From the NCBI GenBank assembly GCA_028023455.1, contig JAQFVV010006505.1, positions 432,001 to 496,000 of the forward strand: a DNA stretch of 64,000 nucleotides, given 5' to 3'. The position numbers and the translations under genes were made by a program. This DNA is from Epiperipatus broadwayi (lineage: Eukaryota > Onychophora > Udeonychophora > Euonychophora > Peripatidae). Shown here piece by piece: positions 35,780 to 47,443 of this stretch. Under the pieces are notes generated by a model that was not told where the DNA came from, ran no database searches, and was given only the letters and a program-made list of their open reading frames with translations. Position 1 is the stretch's first letter. The number at the start of each line of letters is the position of its first letter.

Positions 35780-36270
35780 CAAGATAATTAATAAAATTTA
35801 TATGTAAATAAAATTGTGTACATTTTCGAATCATTTATCATTAGAAATACACGTGTAAATATTTTTTATTTAAATATAAGCAGAATACTTCTTTATTTAA
35901 ACATATTTTTGACAATTTTCCAGGCTTCAAATTTCTAGATATATGTTCGAATATACCACATATATATCATTACACTAAAACGAACAGACCAACGCCATTT
36001 TGTCAGGATAATTAATAAAACTTATATATAAATGTTTAGATTTCTGAATTCTATATTTATTATTTAAACATAAGAGGAATATTTCTTTGCCTAAACTTAT
36101 TGTGGCTGTTGCTCTATCCTTGAAATATATTTCATATATACTCTACCATTGCACAAAAGTGAAAAGGTCAATGCCCTTTTATCACTATAATTAATAAAAT
36201 CTATATGAAAATAAAAATGTTTAGATTTCTCAATTATTATTGTTTAAATATCTTAATTTATATAAAAATA
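35780..36270. repeat. Three diverged tandem units of about 180-230 bp
   Basis: Each unit starts near GATAATTAATAAAA(T/C)TTATAT (about 35781, 36008) or the similar TATAATTAATAAAATCTATAT (36187). Each continues with a TTTATTTAAATAT-like block and AGAATATTTCTTT. No coding content. Confidence 0.5.
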
Positions 36271-36280
36271 ACAATCTCTT

Positions 36281-36680
36281 GGAATCCAGTTTAAGCTTTC
36301 AATTGTCCATCTATTATTATCTCTTTTAGTAATATGTCCAGCCCAACTCCACTCCAGTCTTTTAATTTTTTCAATGAGATCAGTAATACCTGTTTGTTCT
36401 CTAACTCATATATTGCATTTTAGATCTCTTCTTGTTACTCCCAACATGCATTTCTCCATACTTCTTTGAGTTGTCTGAAGTCTCTGTATTGATCTTCTAT
36501 TAAGTGTCCAAGTCTCAGATCCATAAGTAAGAGACCATATGTGAGATGGGAATCAAATAAAAAAGTGTGCAGGGGTGATGTGGAGAAGAGAAGCTAAAGA
36601 TTGAAGATGGATTGAACTTGGAGAGACCTTCATCCTGCAGTGGATTGATAATGGTTGATGATGATGACGATATAAAAATA
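36281..36680. mobile_element. LINE 3' end with inverted 5' part
   Basis: The minus strand from 36540 to 36281 encodes YGSETWTLNRRSIQRLQ and further KRLEWSWAGHI, then RWTIESLNW, a well-known ORF2 tail of non-LTR retrotransposons. The remaining C-terminal piece (WRREAKD, a stop, RWIELGETF, LQWIDNG) is on the plus strand from 36566 to 36655, followed by a GATGATGATG tail. The two halves are therefore in opposite orientation around 36540-36566, the pattern expected from twin priming. Stops show it is dead. Confidence 0.7.
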
Positions 36681-37020
36681 GCATTATTATTATTAAAAAA
36701 ACTTACTTTAAAAATATTGCCTCATAATAACAGTAATTCTGCATATGATAAAATTACATTTATCAATAAAATTTTATAAGATGTAAATATATTGCTCACT
36801 TGGGATTACTGGCAGTATTTGTCCCTATCATCTTAGTTCTGAGTTTGATGCTGTGTTATGCTAACATTTTTTAATAGTGTTATCTTCCTTTTTTTGTTAT
36901 TATTATCCTGTATTATCTTTTTACACATTTTACTAAATAGCTTTTCCTATTTTTAATAACAATATAATTTTTTTTTTTAAGCAGAATTAGCTTTTTACGT
37001 GTTCTCTAACTAAAAACTCA

Positions 37021-37112
37021 AGCGTTGGTGGACTGGCGATTGGCATAGATGCCTTCCAAGCAGCTGGCCCGGTTTTGCTTCCAGGATTAGCTTCCCAGTC
37101 AACGCATTTGAC
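37021..37112 (+). mobile_element. tRNA-like SINE (family F, diverged copy 3)
   Basis: AGCGTTGGTGGACTGGCGATTGG then GCAGCTGGCCCGG and GATTAGCTTCCCAGTCAACGC, ending TTTGACAT plus an A-run as in the other family F copies. Box B is eroded. Short overlapping ORFs are not genes. Confidence 0.5.
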
Positions 37113-37779
37113 ATATTTAAAAAAACTCATAATTGATCTATAATTTGCAATATGATGCAAATCGAAGCAAAATAAAATATCACACAAGTGGTTTTAATGA
37201 CTTTTAAAAATTTATTGACTAGACAATCCAAGTATAAAAATTTAAAATTCTTCTCTTAATTAAATCCTGGCTAAATCTTTAATTGTTAAACTGGATAATA
37301 AAGTATAATATCTATATATAATAGGAACTAGTTATTAATAGGCATTAAAAAATTAAATATCTTAATAAAGTAGTGTATTTTATTATTGAATGAAAACAAG
37401 AGAGACTATTTGTGTCAAAAAAATGTAAACAAGTTATTTGTGAGAGTTTGGATTTTTAAAACATGTATTTTTATCAAGTTGTTGCTAATGGAATTAGTTA
37501 CAAACAAATTTTTAAAAAGATATTGCTCATATTTTATTAACATAGCATTATTTTAACACCTATATAACTTAAATTGCAAGCACTTTATTAGGAAAGTCAC
37601 TACATAATTCTTTATCTATATTGGTGGAAGAATCCAATTGTCTGATCTTTTTTTATTTATTATAATTTATCATTAAACAAAAGAAACTGCAAGACACGAT
37701 ATAATGTTCCTAAAAATTTATCGAATAAACAATAAGATTTGAAATACCAGACACTCTTATACCTGGACCCTAATTGTAA

Positions 37780-38285
37780 ATATAGGGCATTTGAACTCAG
37801 ACTTTCAAACCCCTTCACTATCCACATTATCTCATACTACTGATACACATGACCACACTCATGCCGAAAAGATAAATAATCATCAATATATGTATTTTGT
37901 GCTAAGCCAGCACTCATTAGTTGGTCCAGATTACCATCTCCCATACATATATATAAACAGTGCTCAGTTTATATTAAGATAGCAAATCCTTACACTTTAA
38001 TAGACAGGTTTCAACCTACTTGAACCTCCAACTCTTACCATTGAAAATCTGATGATAGAATTTCCAAATCCCATGCTGATGCCAATATTGTTGCCATGCC
38101 CATGTTGACCTCAAGTATGGGAGATGGTAATCTGGACCAACTGATAAGTGCTAGTTTAGCATGAAATATGCATATTGGTGATTATTTATCTTTTCTGGAT
38201 GTGTGTGATTATGTGCATCTACTGTATGAGATAGTATGGATAGTAAAGGGGCTTGAAAGTCTGAGTTCAAATCCCCTATATTTTC
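37780..38285. repeat. Family D inverted dimer (copy 2)
   Basis: A nearly full copy in one orientation (37780-38115) meets a shorter copy in the opposite orientation (38116-38285). The left part begins GGCATTTGAACTCAGACTTTC. The right part ends GAAAGTCTGAGTTCAAATCCCC, so the tRNA-like box B lies at both outer ends. Confidence 0.7.
38136..38177 (+). ncRNA. Hammerhead-like core, family D (mutated)
   Basis: ACCAA then CUGAUAA, helix II GUGCUA/UAGCAU with GUU, GAAA, a small helix III, AUA and UUGGU. Helix I (ACCAA with UUGGU) is perfect here. Box 1 carries G8 to A, which should abolish cleavage. This copy shows the ancestral helix I of the family. Confidence 0.45.
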
Positions 38286-38299
38286 AAATAAACAATGTA

Positions 38300-39600
38300 A
38301 GTGTAAAAACATCTTCCCTTAAACAAAATGTAAAGTATGTCCTTAAAATCCCTAGATATCTGACTATATCATGTGAGTAAATTTTTAAACTGAAATAACA
38401 AGTATACAAAAAAAAACAATTCTATTCTTGAGATGAATGACACAAAGTAAAAAACAAGATGGTTAAAGTCGATCTAATTAAAATTGATTGCTATTTATCA
38501 CATCGCAGCCACTAAAGTCAGGAAAATTAATATGTAAATAAAAAAGTAAAAATGTATATATAATTTTTTAATATTCTATTGTGTCTTTGGTTAAACAAAG
38601 TTATATAGAATTCATTGTTTTAATTAACTAATTTTATTTCATGGGGGAGGGGATCTTTTTCATATGATAAAAACATTTAGATATATATTTAAAAAAAATA
38701 ATTTTACTTGCAAATATAGATGTATTAAAATGGCACAAATTAGTACTTCTAATTTATAAATAATCGTTTATTTATTATAAATATGATTTTGTGCAATTTT
38801 ATTTAATTAATATTTGAGTAAACAAAATAGAATATATATAATGCAAAAACATATATTTTTTATTTTTTTCAATGTTTTATGGTAAATCCGTTAATAATAT
38901 CATCCTAATTTTATTACTCGTCTTTGCATATTCTGATTAAATACATAAAAATGCCAACAAAGAGTTGATTTCACATTAACGTGACCAGAACATTCCGAAA
39001 CATCACATGATCACCATTCCGAAACATTAGGTAAACAACATAACTGATGAAAAATCTGCATTACAACATATTAGTACATCTACAATTGTATTATTTTGCA
39101 TATGATATTCATTGTAGGACTAACAAATTAAAAAGGCAAAAAAAGGAAATGTAATTTTCTTTAGCATGTGATAAAATGTTTTAATTTTCTCAAAAAGACA
39201 TAGATCACGAAGCTTTGGAGCCTTGATAAATGCGAGGTCATCTGCCATCACAATGCACTCAGGTCAGTTCTATTCATAAGACTAAGGCACTAAAATTTAT
39301 CTTGCACAAAGGCACCTTACACCCATGCAGCAGGCCTCGATCAGTGCATCTGTTCAAACTTTTAGGCACGATACTTTCTCCATCAGCACTCTCTCAATAT
39401 AGAAAGGCTCTACATAGCTACAATATTAAAATGAATATATTTTGGCAAGTTAGTCAATCATGTGTTCAATTTAACAAAAAACACATTGTGCAGAAAACTA
39501 GTGGCATTATATGGCAAGTAATTCTTTCTGATTCTCACTAACTGCTATTGAATTTGTATTTTATACTGACTGGCACTGCAGTTTTATACGTTGTATGTAA
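38300..39600. other. AT-rich stretch, nothing firmly recognised
   Basis: A family B end motif, AACATCACATGATCACCATT, sits near 39000. A 103-codon frame at 39230-39541 lies in a slightly GC-richer block but has no motif, splice context or homologue I know. Confidence 0.3.
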
Positions 39601-39620
39601 TTGGTTTTTTTTTTTTTAAG

Positions 39621-39710
39621 TGTCATAGCATCGGCCGGGACGCGAACCCGCAACCCAGGCAACTGCCTGCAAGTGCAAGGCAATCGCGCTGACCTCTCGA
39701 CCACCAATGA
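39621..39710 (-). mobile_element. tRNA-like SINE (family F, copy 4, best copy)
   Basis: Minus strand: GGTGGTCGAGAGGTCAGCGC is a clear box A and GCGGGTTCGCGTCCCGGC a clear box B, with an intact T-arm (CGGG..CCCG). It is followed by GATGCTATGACACTT and an A-run. The long variable region is like that of class II tRNAs. It is still a retroposon, because the acceptor stem is not paired. Confidence 0.75.
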
Positions 39711-39719
39711 AAGACAATT

Positions 39720-40775
39720 GGTTAATTTTATGTTCATAGACAGTCCAATTTTCTTAACTTGATGGCTTGTATGTTAAAGATTCTGTGGTCACATTTCTCC
39801 TTCTTTTAATGCACTCTTCCATTCTTCCTTTATTATAGATATTTCTTTTTTTAATTCTTTCGTTCCTTTTATCCTAGGCACCAACCATGAGGTGAAAAAT
39901 GCTTTTATGCATCCATCTCTAATTACAATGTTTTTCCTTTCTTCGTTCGGCTGTTTAATTAAGGATTATTATTGCTTATTAATTTGTTGTTGTTTTTTTA
40001 TGAAAAATATTTTTTTTTAGTTAAAATATAACTTGCTTTTTTTTTTTAAATACAAAACAAAAAGAAAACATTTTTTATCTTAAAAATCTTAATTTAAATA
40101 TTAACGTTCACATTTGGAATGCGTAGTAATAACTTTCCCAAAATAAATATATGCAATTATTTTAATCCTTTACTGGACTTTCAATTACATCTATGATAAG
40201 TTATTTTCTATTTCCAAGATTCTTGGATAAACAACAGCAAATTACAAACAAATTCTTTCTTTTAATCTAAGTAGTTCTCATTCCTTACATAAAACTAACC
40301 TTGCTTTTGCTTGTGACAGGAAGATAAAAAAATTATTATACTAATCCAATGTTAATTTTTAAAATCAGAGTTCTAAATTAAACATTGAATCCATTTATAA
40401 TACATGCACATACACTCATTTGTGAATAATTAAATATTTAGATTATAATCTTAGTTCAGTTTTTTTTTTGTTTATATTAGGATTTGCGTTCCAAAATATT
40501 ATTAGTTGTTTTTCTCTCTCTTTTTTCCTAAAGCAGAACAATTTATAATGCAGAATGATGCCATCTTCAGAAGCTAATTTACACATTATATTATATGTCT
40601 TCTATCCAATGGCAATTTTGCACATCTAGGTCATTATGATATAATTATTATTAATAATAATTTGTTACTGTGTAGCCTTTAATCAAATGCAAGATTAATG
40701 AATTTTAATATTTAAATTACACTATCAAATAAAAAAACTATTTTAACCATTAAAATGCAATATATATATATATAT
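39720..40775. other. AT-rich stretch, nothing recognised
   Basis: T-rich tracts only. Confidence 0.35.
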
Positions 40776-40780
40776 AAACA

Positions 40781-41241
40781 CTTAGACAATCCCCATATCA
40801 ATAACAATCAAGAATCTCAACCTGTTCTCAAGGCAACCTGCTTTGTATCAATAATTTCAATCTCTGTGGTTAAGTTGCAATCTTTAGTGTCTATATAAAT
40901 ATATTTGACTATAAATAAAAGTGCGGCCTCCACCTTTGTTGTTAAAAGAAGGTTACCTTGACAACAGGTTGAGATTGTCTAAGTTTTGACTAATTTTACA
41001 CTTATTATTTAAGTAATACTTTGGGTGCAATTTGGGAAAAATATAATTGCAGTTTGTAATATTATAATTGACTATTTTTTAGTATGCTTTCAGAATGGGT
41101 TATATTTACCTGTTTGAGATGGCCTGTATCAATAATTTCAATCTCTATGGTCAAGTTGCAATCTTTAGCATTTACATAAATATATTTGACCATTAATAAG
41201 GTTAGGATTGTTGATTGTAATTGATATTGGGATTGTCTTAG
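40781..41241. repeat. Foldback or MITE-like repeat, one and a half units
   Basis: Unit 1 (40781-40983) has inverted ends CTTAGACAATC and GATTGTCTAAG and inner inverted arms AATCTCAACCTGTTCTCAAGG / CCTTGACAACAGGTTGAGATT. A second partial unit (41126-41241) repeats GTATCAATAATTTCAATCTC and ends GGGATTGTCTTAG. No coding content. Confidence 0.55.
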
Positions 41242-41251
41242 TATTGAATGA

Positions 41252-41254
<3 letters not shown>

Positions 41255-41287
<33 letters not shown>
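41255..41287. repeat. (AT)n microsatellite
   Basis: About 16 AT repeats, left of the 181-bp palindrome. Confidence 0.9.
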
Positions 41288-41290
<3 letters not shown>

Positions 41291-41314
41291 TTCTAATGTT
41301 TTCACGGATAAAAG

Positions 41315-41490
41315 ATGTCATATTATTATTACTATTTGCGGGATATTCCGTGTAGTGAAAAAGCTAAATGCTGACGTTTCAGTACAATATCAAGTACCTT
41401 CCTCTGAGGAAGGTACTTGATATTGTACTGAAACGTCAGCATTTAGCTTTTTCACTACACGGAATATCCCGCAAATAGTAATAATAATAT

Positions 41491-41495
<5 letters not shown>
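41315..41495. repeat. 181-bp near-perfect palindrome with PLE-tail-like core
   Basis: Two 90-base arms meet at one central base (41405). Each arm holds CTGAGGA at the centre side, AGGTACTTGATATTGTACT and then GAAACGTC. These are the boxes found at PLE 3' ends and in hammerheads. (AT)n flanks it on the right. It is likely a head-to-head pair of element ends. The apparent 70- and 92-codon frames are artefacts. Confidence 0.85.

Positions 41496-41577
<82 letters not shown>
41496..41577. repeat. (AT)n followed by (GA)n
   Basis: About 55 bp of AT repeat, then about 27 bp of GA repeat. Confidence 0.95.
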
Positions 41578-41579
<2 letters not shown>

Positions 41580-41663
41580 GAGATCAAGTACTGCAGTTTA
41601 CATTTATAGGTATAAGAAATCAAAGTAAAACAAAACCCTCCACTGACAGGTTGTATATTATAA

Positions 41664-42046
41664 TACAATATTTTTAATGGAGGTTTTTGATAGAAATCGT
41701 CAATGTGTGCAGTTATCCATTTAAATAAAATTTAATTAGAAAGCACTTATCCTAGAACAACTGCCCCAGGTCAAGAGTCAAAGTAAACTGACAGACTGAT
41801 GCATCCAAAAGGAGAATCCTAAAAAAAGTCATATAGAATTTCAAGCACAAGAATCAATTCTGGGACCTCCCATCCCAAATTGGATGGCCCACCAACTATG
41901 CCTTCTTTTGGGTGCATTGGTCTGTCAGTTTACTTGGACCCTTGGCTTTTGTTGTTCTAGATTAAGTGCTTTCTAATTATGTTGCTTTAAATGGATAACT
42001 TCACACATTCAAGATTTCCATCAAAACATCCATTAAAAATATTGTA
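41664..42046. repeat. 383-bp foldback, unclassified
   Basis: The outer arms TACAATATTTTTAATGGA(T/G)G and their inverse lie at the two edges. The arms continue, with several mismatches, through AGTTATCCATTTAAA, AGAAAGCACTTA(T/A)TC and AGTAAACTGACAGAC. The centre holds CCTCCCATCCCAAATTGG. It lies next to the PLE at 42-44 kb. Confidence 0.7.
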
Positions 42047-42360
42047 TATATATATGTAATGTCATTATTATTGTATAATGTTACAATGGATATATATATA
42101 TATATATATGTGTAAAATAAATAAAATATCCGTTAATTAAAAACAATATTGTAATTATAATTGAAATAATATTTTTAACGGTTTACAAACAATTACAAAC
42201 AATCCTTAAGTCCGCAGAAGTACTTTTGGTTACTTTCTAACCTGCTTCACCATTAAATTCAAAAACAAAAGCGGAAGCAAACGTCATCAATTCAAATTCC
42301 ACGAATCTCGTATTTTAATGTTAGAAACGTGTCGATTTATTAAATGCGTTTTATTCCTGT

Positions 42361-42711
42361 TTATAAAAATTGCCTCTTTAATTTTTCTTTTATATGGTTT
42401 CTCTCTTCATGAAGAATTTTCACATTTTCAAAATTAAATTTAAATTTATATTTACATGTTTTTTCGTGATCAAAGAAAACTGAAGGAGATATTAAATCAC
42501 CATTATTTTTATTTTTTACATGCTTATATAAAAATTCATGTTCCTTCAATCTTTTCTCAATACTGCACCTAGATTCACCTATATGTGATAGCATACAATC
42601 ACAAAAAATTTGATATATGACATTACTTTTCTGCTTGACAGGTATGACATCCTTAAAATTATTGACTAATTTATTAATATTGTTTGGAACGTAGAATGAA
42701 ACATTAAACAC
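42361..42711 (-). pseudogene. PLE GIY-YIG endonuclease part
   Basis: A 116-codon frame. Residues about 30-60 read VIYQIFCDCMLSHIGESRCS and then IEKRLKEHEF, the GIY-YIG motif with H for Y in the second half (SHIG for xYIG) and the conserved R and E of the following helix. C-x-C suits the PLE zinc insert. FDHEKTCKYKF and HEERNHIK match the C-terminal part. It is separated from the RT frame by about 130 bases without an open frame, so it is broken. Confidence 0.75.
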
Positions 42712-42842
42712 ATTCTTATATAAATTCTTAAAAAATTTTACTTATGGATTTGAAATAAATGGAATAGATATTCATTTGTTACTATTAATCTTTATTTCTT
42801 TTAAATTATAATATTTTTTTTAAAATTGACATAAAGTATTGT

Positions 42843-43658
42843 TTATTTGTTACATTTTATAACCAACATCAAGCAATTCCTTGGCAAATATCTCAATTTC
42901 AATTTATCACTTTGGTAACGACATAATTTTTCATTCCGAAACAAAAAAGATTTAAAACTTGCCATCTTATGCATCATTGGTACTTTTGATTTACAATTTA
43001 TATATTCTCTTTTTTCCAGTGGCTTAATTATTAGTTTATAATTTAATATACTGTTATCTCTTGTGATCATTAAATCTAAGTAGTTAATCTTATTGTCCTG
43101 TTCTTTTTCAATAGTCCATTTCAAGCCATTCAACTTATTTAATTCCTCTATAAGCAAATTTATACTATTAGTATTTCCACAAACAAAAACATCATCCACA
43201 TATCTTTTGTAAATTTTAATATCTCCAAAAATACACATCTTTAAAATACTACTCTCATATGTAGATAAAACGAAATTGCAAACTTGTGCAACTACAGGCA
43301 AACCCATAGGCCAACCTTTAGTCATTTTATAATATTGACCTTCAAAAGATGCAACAATGTTATCATTAAAAATTTTTAAAGAATCAATGATAAATTTTAT
43401 CATATATTTATAAATACTTTTACTTTTTAATGCATGTTCAATTATTTTAATGGAATTCATTCTATCAATAGATCCATACATTTTTGTAACATCCAATGAA
43501 GCAATAACATCATTTTCATCAATTATTAAATTTTTAATACTATTTACAAAGTCAAACGATGAAGCAATAGTATTATCCCCAAATCTTAAAAAGTCTTGTA
43601 AAAGTTTACCAATATATTTAGAAGTCTGATATATGAAGGAACCACCAAAATCTATCAT
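42843..43658 (-). pseudogene. PLE reverse transcriptase, catalytic part
   Basis: A 271-codon frame with RT motifs in order: GGSFIYQTSKY (residues about 5-15), motif A VIASLDVTKMYGSID (about 51-65), motif B KGWPMGLPVVAQVC (about 113-126), motif C YKRYVDDVFV (about 149-158) with both catalytic aspartates, motif D GLKWTIEKEQ and the FLDL-like NYLDLMITRD. The catalytic residues are intact. An in-frame TGA at 43659-43661 splits it from the N-terminal piece, and it ends before the endonuclease. It lost function recently compared with the PLE at 10 kb. Confidence 0.85.
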
Positions 43659-43661
43659 AAC

Positions 43662-44165
43662 TCACAAAGGATTACCTTCTTTATGTAATTTTATATTTGC
43701 AAAAATACGAGGACATATAGCACAAGGATATATCATATAGTATACATTATTATTTAAAACTTTATTTTTAGCACTTTTTAAAATATTGTTAATAAATTTT
43801 ATTCTTTGACCATCCATATTATAATCTTCAATCAAAAAGAAACCAAGTTTGTCCATTTGCATTTTGATTTTATTAATATATTGATGTTTCTTCAACAAGC
43901 ACATACACAAACCTTTATCCTCTTTCAAAAAAATCATATTATCATTCCTCAATTTCCGTTTAAATTCCAAAATATCCAATTGCCATGATTTATCATAAGA
44001 TATTGTATCAAATTTATTACAATTATTTTTTTTAATAATATCATCTGCAAAATTATTATTACCAGGAATCATTTCAAATGAATTTTGAACAGCTCCAATT
44101 TGTTCCAAATTATAATCATTCCAAATACCACCAACGTATTTAGCTCCGTGACTTAAAACATATTT
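43662..44165 (-). pseudogene. PLE N-terminal RT region, 5'-truncated
   Basis: The frame is open from the truncation point (about 44165) to a TGA at 43659. It begins YVLSHGAKYVGG, a known start-of-domain block, ahead of the first ATG at 44108. It continues with MIFLKEDKGLCMCLLKKHQY (nucleotide-binding fingers) and FANIKLHKEGNPL just before the stop. The downstream frame continues the same domain without a shift, so only this one stop separates them. Confidence 0.8.
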
Positions 44166-44209
44166 CTATATCCATTGTAACATTATACAATAATAATGAC
44201 ATTGCAATA

Positions 44210-45375
44210 CACAAATGTAGACAAATATCCTTCTTAAGATTCTATTATTTTACTATTACAATTGACATAAGATATGCTATAGAAAAGGTCACAAAGCATA
44301 GGTTTTAATATTGTAGAGTATATAGAATATACTTTCAATGTCATTGCTATTATAAAAGATTTCCATATACTATCATCCTACAATTATTAGGAAAAGCCCT
44401 CTAATAAACAATGACTAACAATAATTTCATAGTTAAATAATTACTAAGACTATTTACATAACTATTTATTCTTTTATACCTATAATAAACTATAATACAA
44501 TAAATATAAAATGCACATATTAAACTGATCTAATTGGTTATTAAGCTATCTTAATAAAACCTCAGGGATAATGATTCCTTCTTTATTAAGCACAATAATA
44601 ATGATAAACAGTTAGATAACTGAATAACAAGAGGGAATTTTTTGAAATACAATTATCTAAACAACAATAATACTCTTATAGAACTCCTAACTAAACCACA
44701 ATATGAAAATATGTTTAGCTTTAATACTACACCAATAATAATAAGTAAAATGCTAAATTAACATTACACTAATCACTTATAAATATTAATTCTTAATTAA
44801 GCACCGATGTCAGCACGTAATCATTTGTAGAGGTCTCTCTTGTTAAAATTAAGCACTCAAGGCACATGTACTAAGGTTTTAGCCTTGTATATGTATTACT
44901 AATCACTTATGAAACACTTTTGTTAATTAACTATAAATTTATACAAATAATATCAAGTAAATCAACCATTTACTGGTAAAACATCATTTATTATTGATAC
45001 AAATATAATCTTGCATACTGATTATTTTTAACAATAACTTATAATTATCTTTTCAAACAAACAATCTAATTGTCTTACTAATTTCATCTAGTTTAAATAA
45101 TGGAGTAATTAGGATTTAATCACTTTCAAAACTCGTAACTTTTTATGATCTTATAATTTTATAAGAACTAAATTAATTTTTAAATAAACCTAAACCTCAC
45201 ATAGCGATTGGTTACTTAGCCATATTTCACAATAGCGATCATCATCAATTTGTACCCACTACTTCAATTTAAATTGATTATTCACTATAACAATAGGGAT
45301 TTTTTTTAACATTTAGAACATATAAACTTAAAATATATATAATTAATAAATCTATAATACTATATACTGTACATA
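44210..45375. other. AT-rich stretch, nothing recognised
   Basis: Scattered near-repeats of ACTAATCACTTAT (44769, 44899) but no structured element. Confidence 0.35.
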
Positions 45376-45380
45376 TAAGT

Positions 45381-45477
45381 GTTGAATGTCTTTAGAAAAA
45401 TTAAACTTTATTTAAATATAATGGACAGTACTTGGATTATTTAAATAAAGTTAAATTTTTCTAAAGACATTCAATAC
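45381..45477. repeat. Family A tail-to-tail foldback (minimal copy)
   Basis: TTGAATGTCTTTAGAAAAATTAAACTTTATTTAAA and its inverse sit about 20 bases apart. They are the 3' tails of family A pointing outward, with heads missing. Confidence 0.8.
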
Positions 45478-45479
45478 TT

Positions 45480-46360
45480 ATTTTAGATGATGAAATAGTA
45501 CAATATATAAATACAGTACAACTAAAATACCATCATCACAAACTTTCCAAAAAATACTAAATACGAATATTAAACTGCGTGTGTGTCTCCCTTAATTACT
45601 CTCTATTATTTTTTGAACACCTGGTAATTATGTAAAAATAGTTATTGATTTTGTAAGTTCGTTAAAAATGTTGAATATACCCAAGTGGTTTCAAATCAAA
45701 AGAAAAACAACATTTTAAAACACCAATGTTGAATTAGAAAAAAGTTTAAAAAGGAAAACAGATTGCATTTAAAATAAGTGTTAATGAATAATTTTTTTAA
45801 TATGTACTTTATTCCTAATTTAATGTAATTTTTTAGTTTTAGAAATGGACCAATTTTTTCCCCATAAACCCCCCATTCTAAATACATATTTTGTATACGA
45901 TATTCTTGCTTAACTATGAGTTTTGGAGACCAATTGCCATCTTTAAGAAGGATAAAGGTGTACATATGTGACTTTTTAAATAAGATGAATTTCTATAATG
46001 TTCTCAACATAGAATAATTCCTTATATTTGAATTTCAAATATTTATCCATGCACATAAATTTTAAATAAATTAACAAATAAATTGTTCATTACCTTTATT
46101 AAATTATAAATCAAAAGTAACAAATATTTGATTTACCTAATTTTAATTCTTTATTTGAAATCTTCTGATAAAACATCCAATAAATAAATTTATAAGAGAA
46201 TTTTAATGTGTTATGTATTTGAATATGATAGTGTGATAGTTTTGATTCAATAAAGAAATACAACACTAATTATCTAGTTCAAATCAAAACATACATTTAT
46301 TTAAAACAATTGGGTATTTATAACAATATTTTCTAGTTTACATTAAAATTAAACTAGTTT
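45480..46360. other. AT-rich stretch, nothing recognised
   Basis: An 89-codon minus frame at 45696-45965 has no motif and is not called. Confidence 0.35.
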
Positions 46361-46365
46361 TACAA

Positions 46366-46500
<135 letters not shown>

Positions 46501-47440
46501 ACAACATATTTGCATTTATACAACAAAATAAAAATAAATAAATAAATACAATCATCCTTTCATTAGTTTCCTCATATCAGTATTATTTAATGAATTTAAA
46601 AACAGTTATCCCTATTCGTATTAAAGTTTGATACTTTAGTATTAAAGCTGCACCATATGGGAGATAGGAGACCTTTTCACACCCACAATACATGTGTAAT
46701 AACATGACAATGTCAAATTGAAAGAAAATAATCCCTGCAAGTATACATGAAAACATGTCTTTTTTTATCAACGCGATTTTTTTTTGTAATACTTTGACAT
46801 TTTTAATTATTGTCTAGATTTCTTTTTGACAGGAGTCAGGGTAAATAAAAACTTAATAAAAGTCTAATAATTAATATGTATTTTTTTTTTGTTGCTATAC
46901 TTTTGGTTTAATTTCTTTAAAAAAAAAACGATGTTTATTAGCACTTCTCTGAAAGTCCCAGCATACTTTGAAATCACATGGTACATTTTCAGGGTGAAAA
47001 TTTTTACTGTAGATCTTCATTTTCTGTGGTAATAGTATACATAAAACTTTGGTTTTAATGCATAAATTCCTGTTACATATTACATGGTAAGTGTCATAGG
47101 AATATAGTTAATGTATTTTTATCCAAATTACTTAAAAATAAAAAATCATTTACTGTTTGTTTGGTGTATATTTAAACTATTTTTTGAATAATGGCACCAT
47201 TATTGTAATATCACAAATCACATTTTATTTTTTATTTTAAATGTCATTCTTAAAAGTTGTTAGTGTTGAAAGTCACATTTTTTTTTTTGAAACTTGTTAA
47301 TGTTGAAAGTCAATTTTTTTTCTTTTTTGGAAACTTGTTAATATTGAAAGTCATAGATTTTTGAATGCATTTGTTATTGAAAATGATCTATATATTTATT
47401 ACATTTTACTATTTTTTTTACTCTTACTTATTTTTAGTCC
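46501..47440. other. AT-rich stretch with short direct repeats
   Basis: Three near-copies of (G/T)TTGAAAGTCA..TTTTT..AACTTGTTA lie around 47265-47360. A block at 46625 (TACTTTAGTATTAAAGCTGCA) recurs inverted at 47686. Confidence 0.4.
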
Positions 47441-47443
47441 TGT

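Larger units (their letters stand above)
42058..44203 (-). mobile_element. Penelope-like element bracketed by 37-bp inverted repeats
   Basis: PLE coding remnants (44166 to 42361) and a 3' untranslated stretch lie between an identical 37-bp inverted pair at 42058-42094 and 44167-44203 (each with CATTATTATTGTATAATG). The left repeat adjoins (AT)n. The right repeat abuts the point where the coding region is truncated. Known PLEs carry terminal repeats that may be direct or inverted; whether these are element ends or target sequence is open. Confidence 0.75.

Noticed and set aside
35780-36270. CRISPR-like array
   Set aside because: Units are long, diverged and in a eukaryotic repeat context; simple tandem duplication fits.
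39230-39541. 103-codon frame in a slightly GC-richer block
   Set aside because: No recognisable domain; not conserved with anything else in the window.
41208-41668. Frames ending in identical residues on both strands
   Set aside because: Caused by the 181-bp palindrome.
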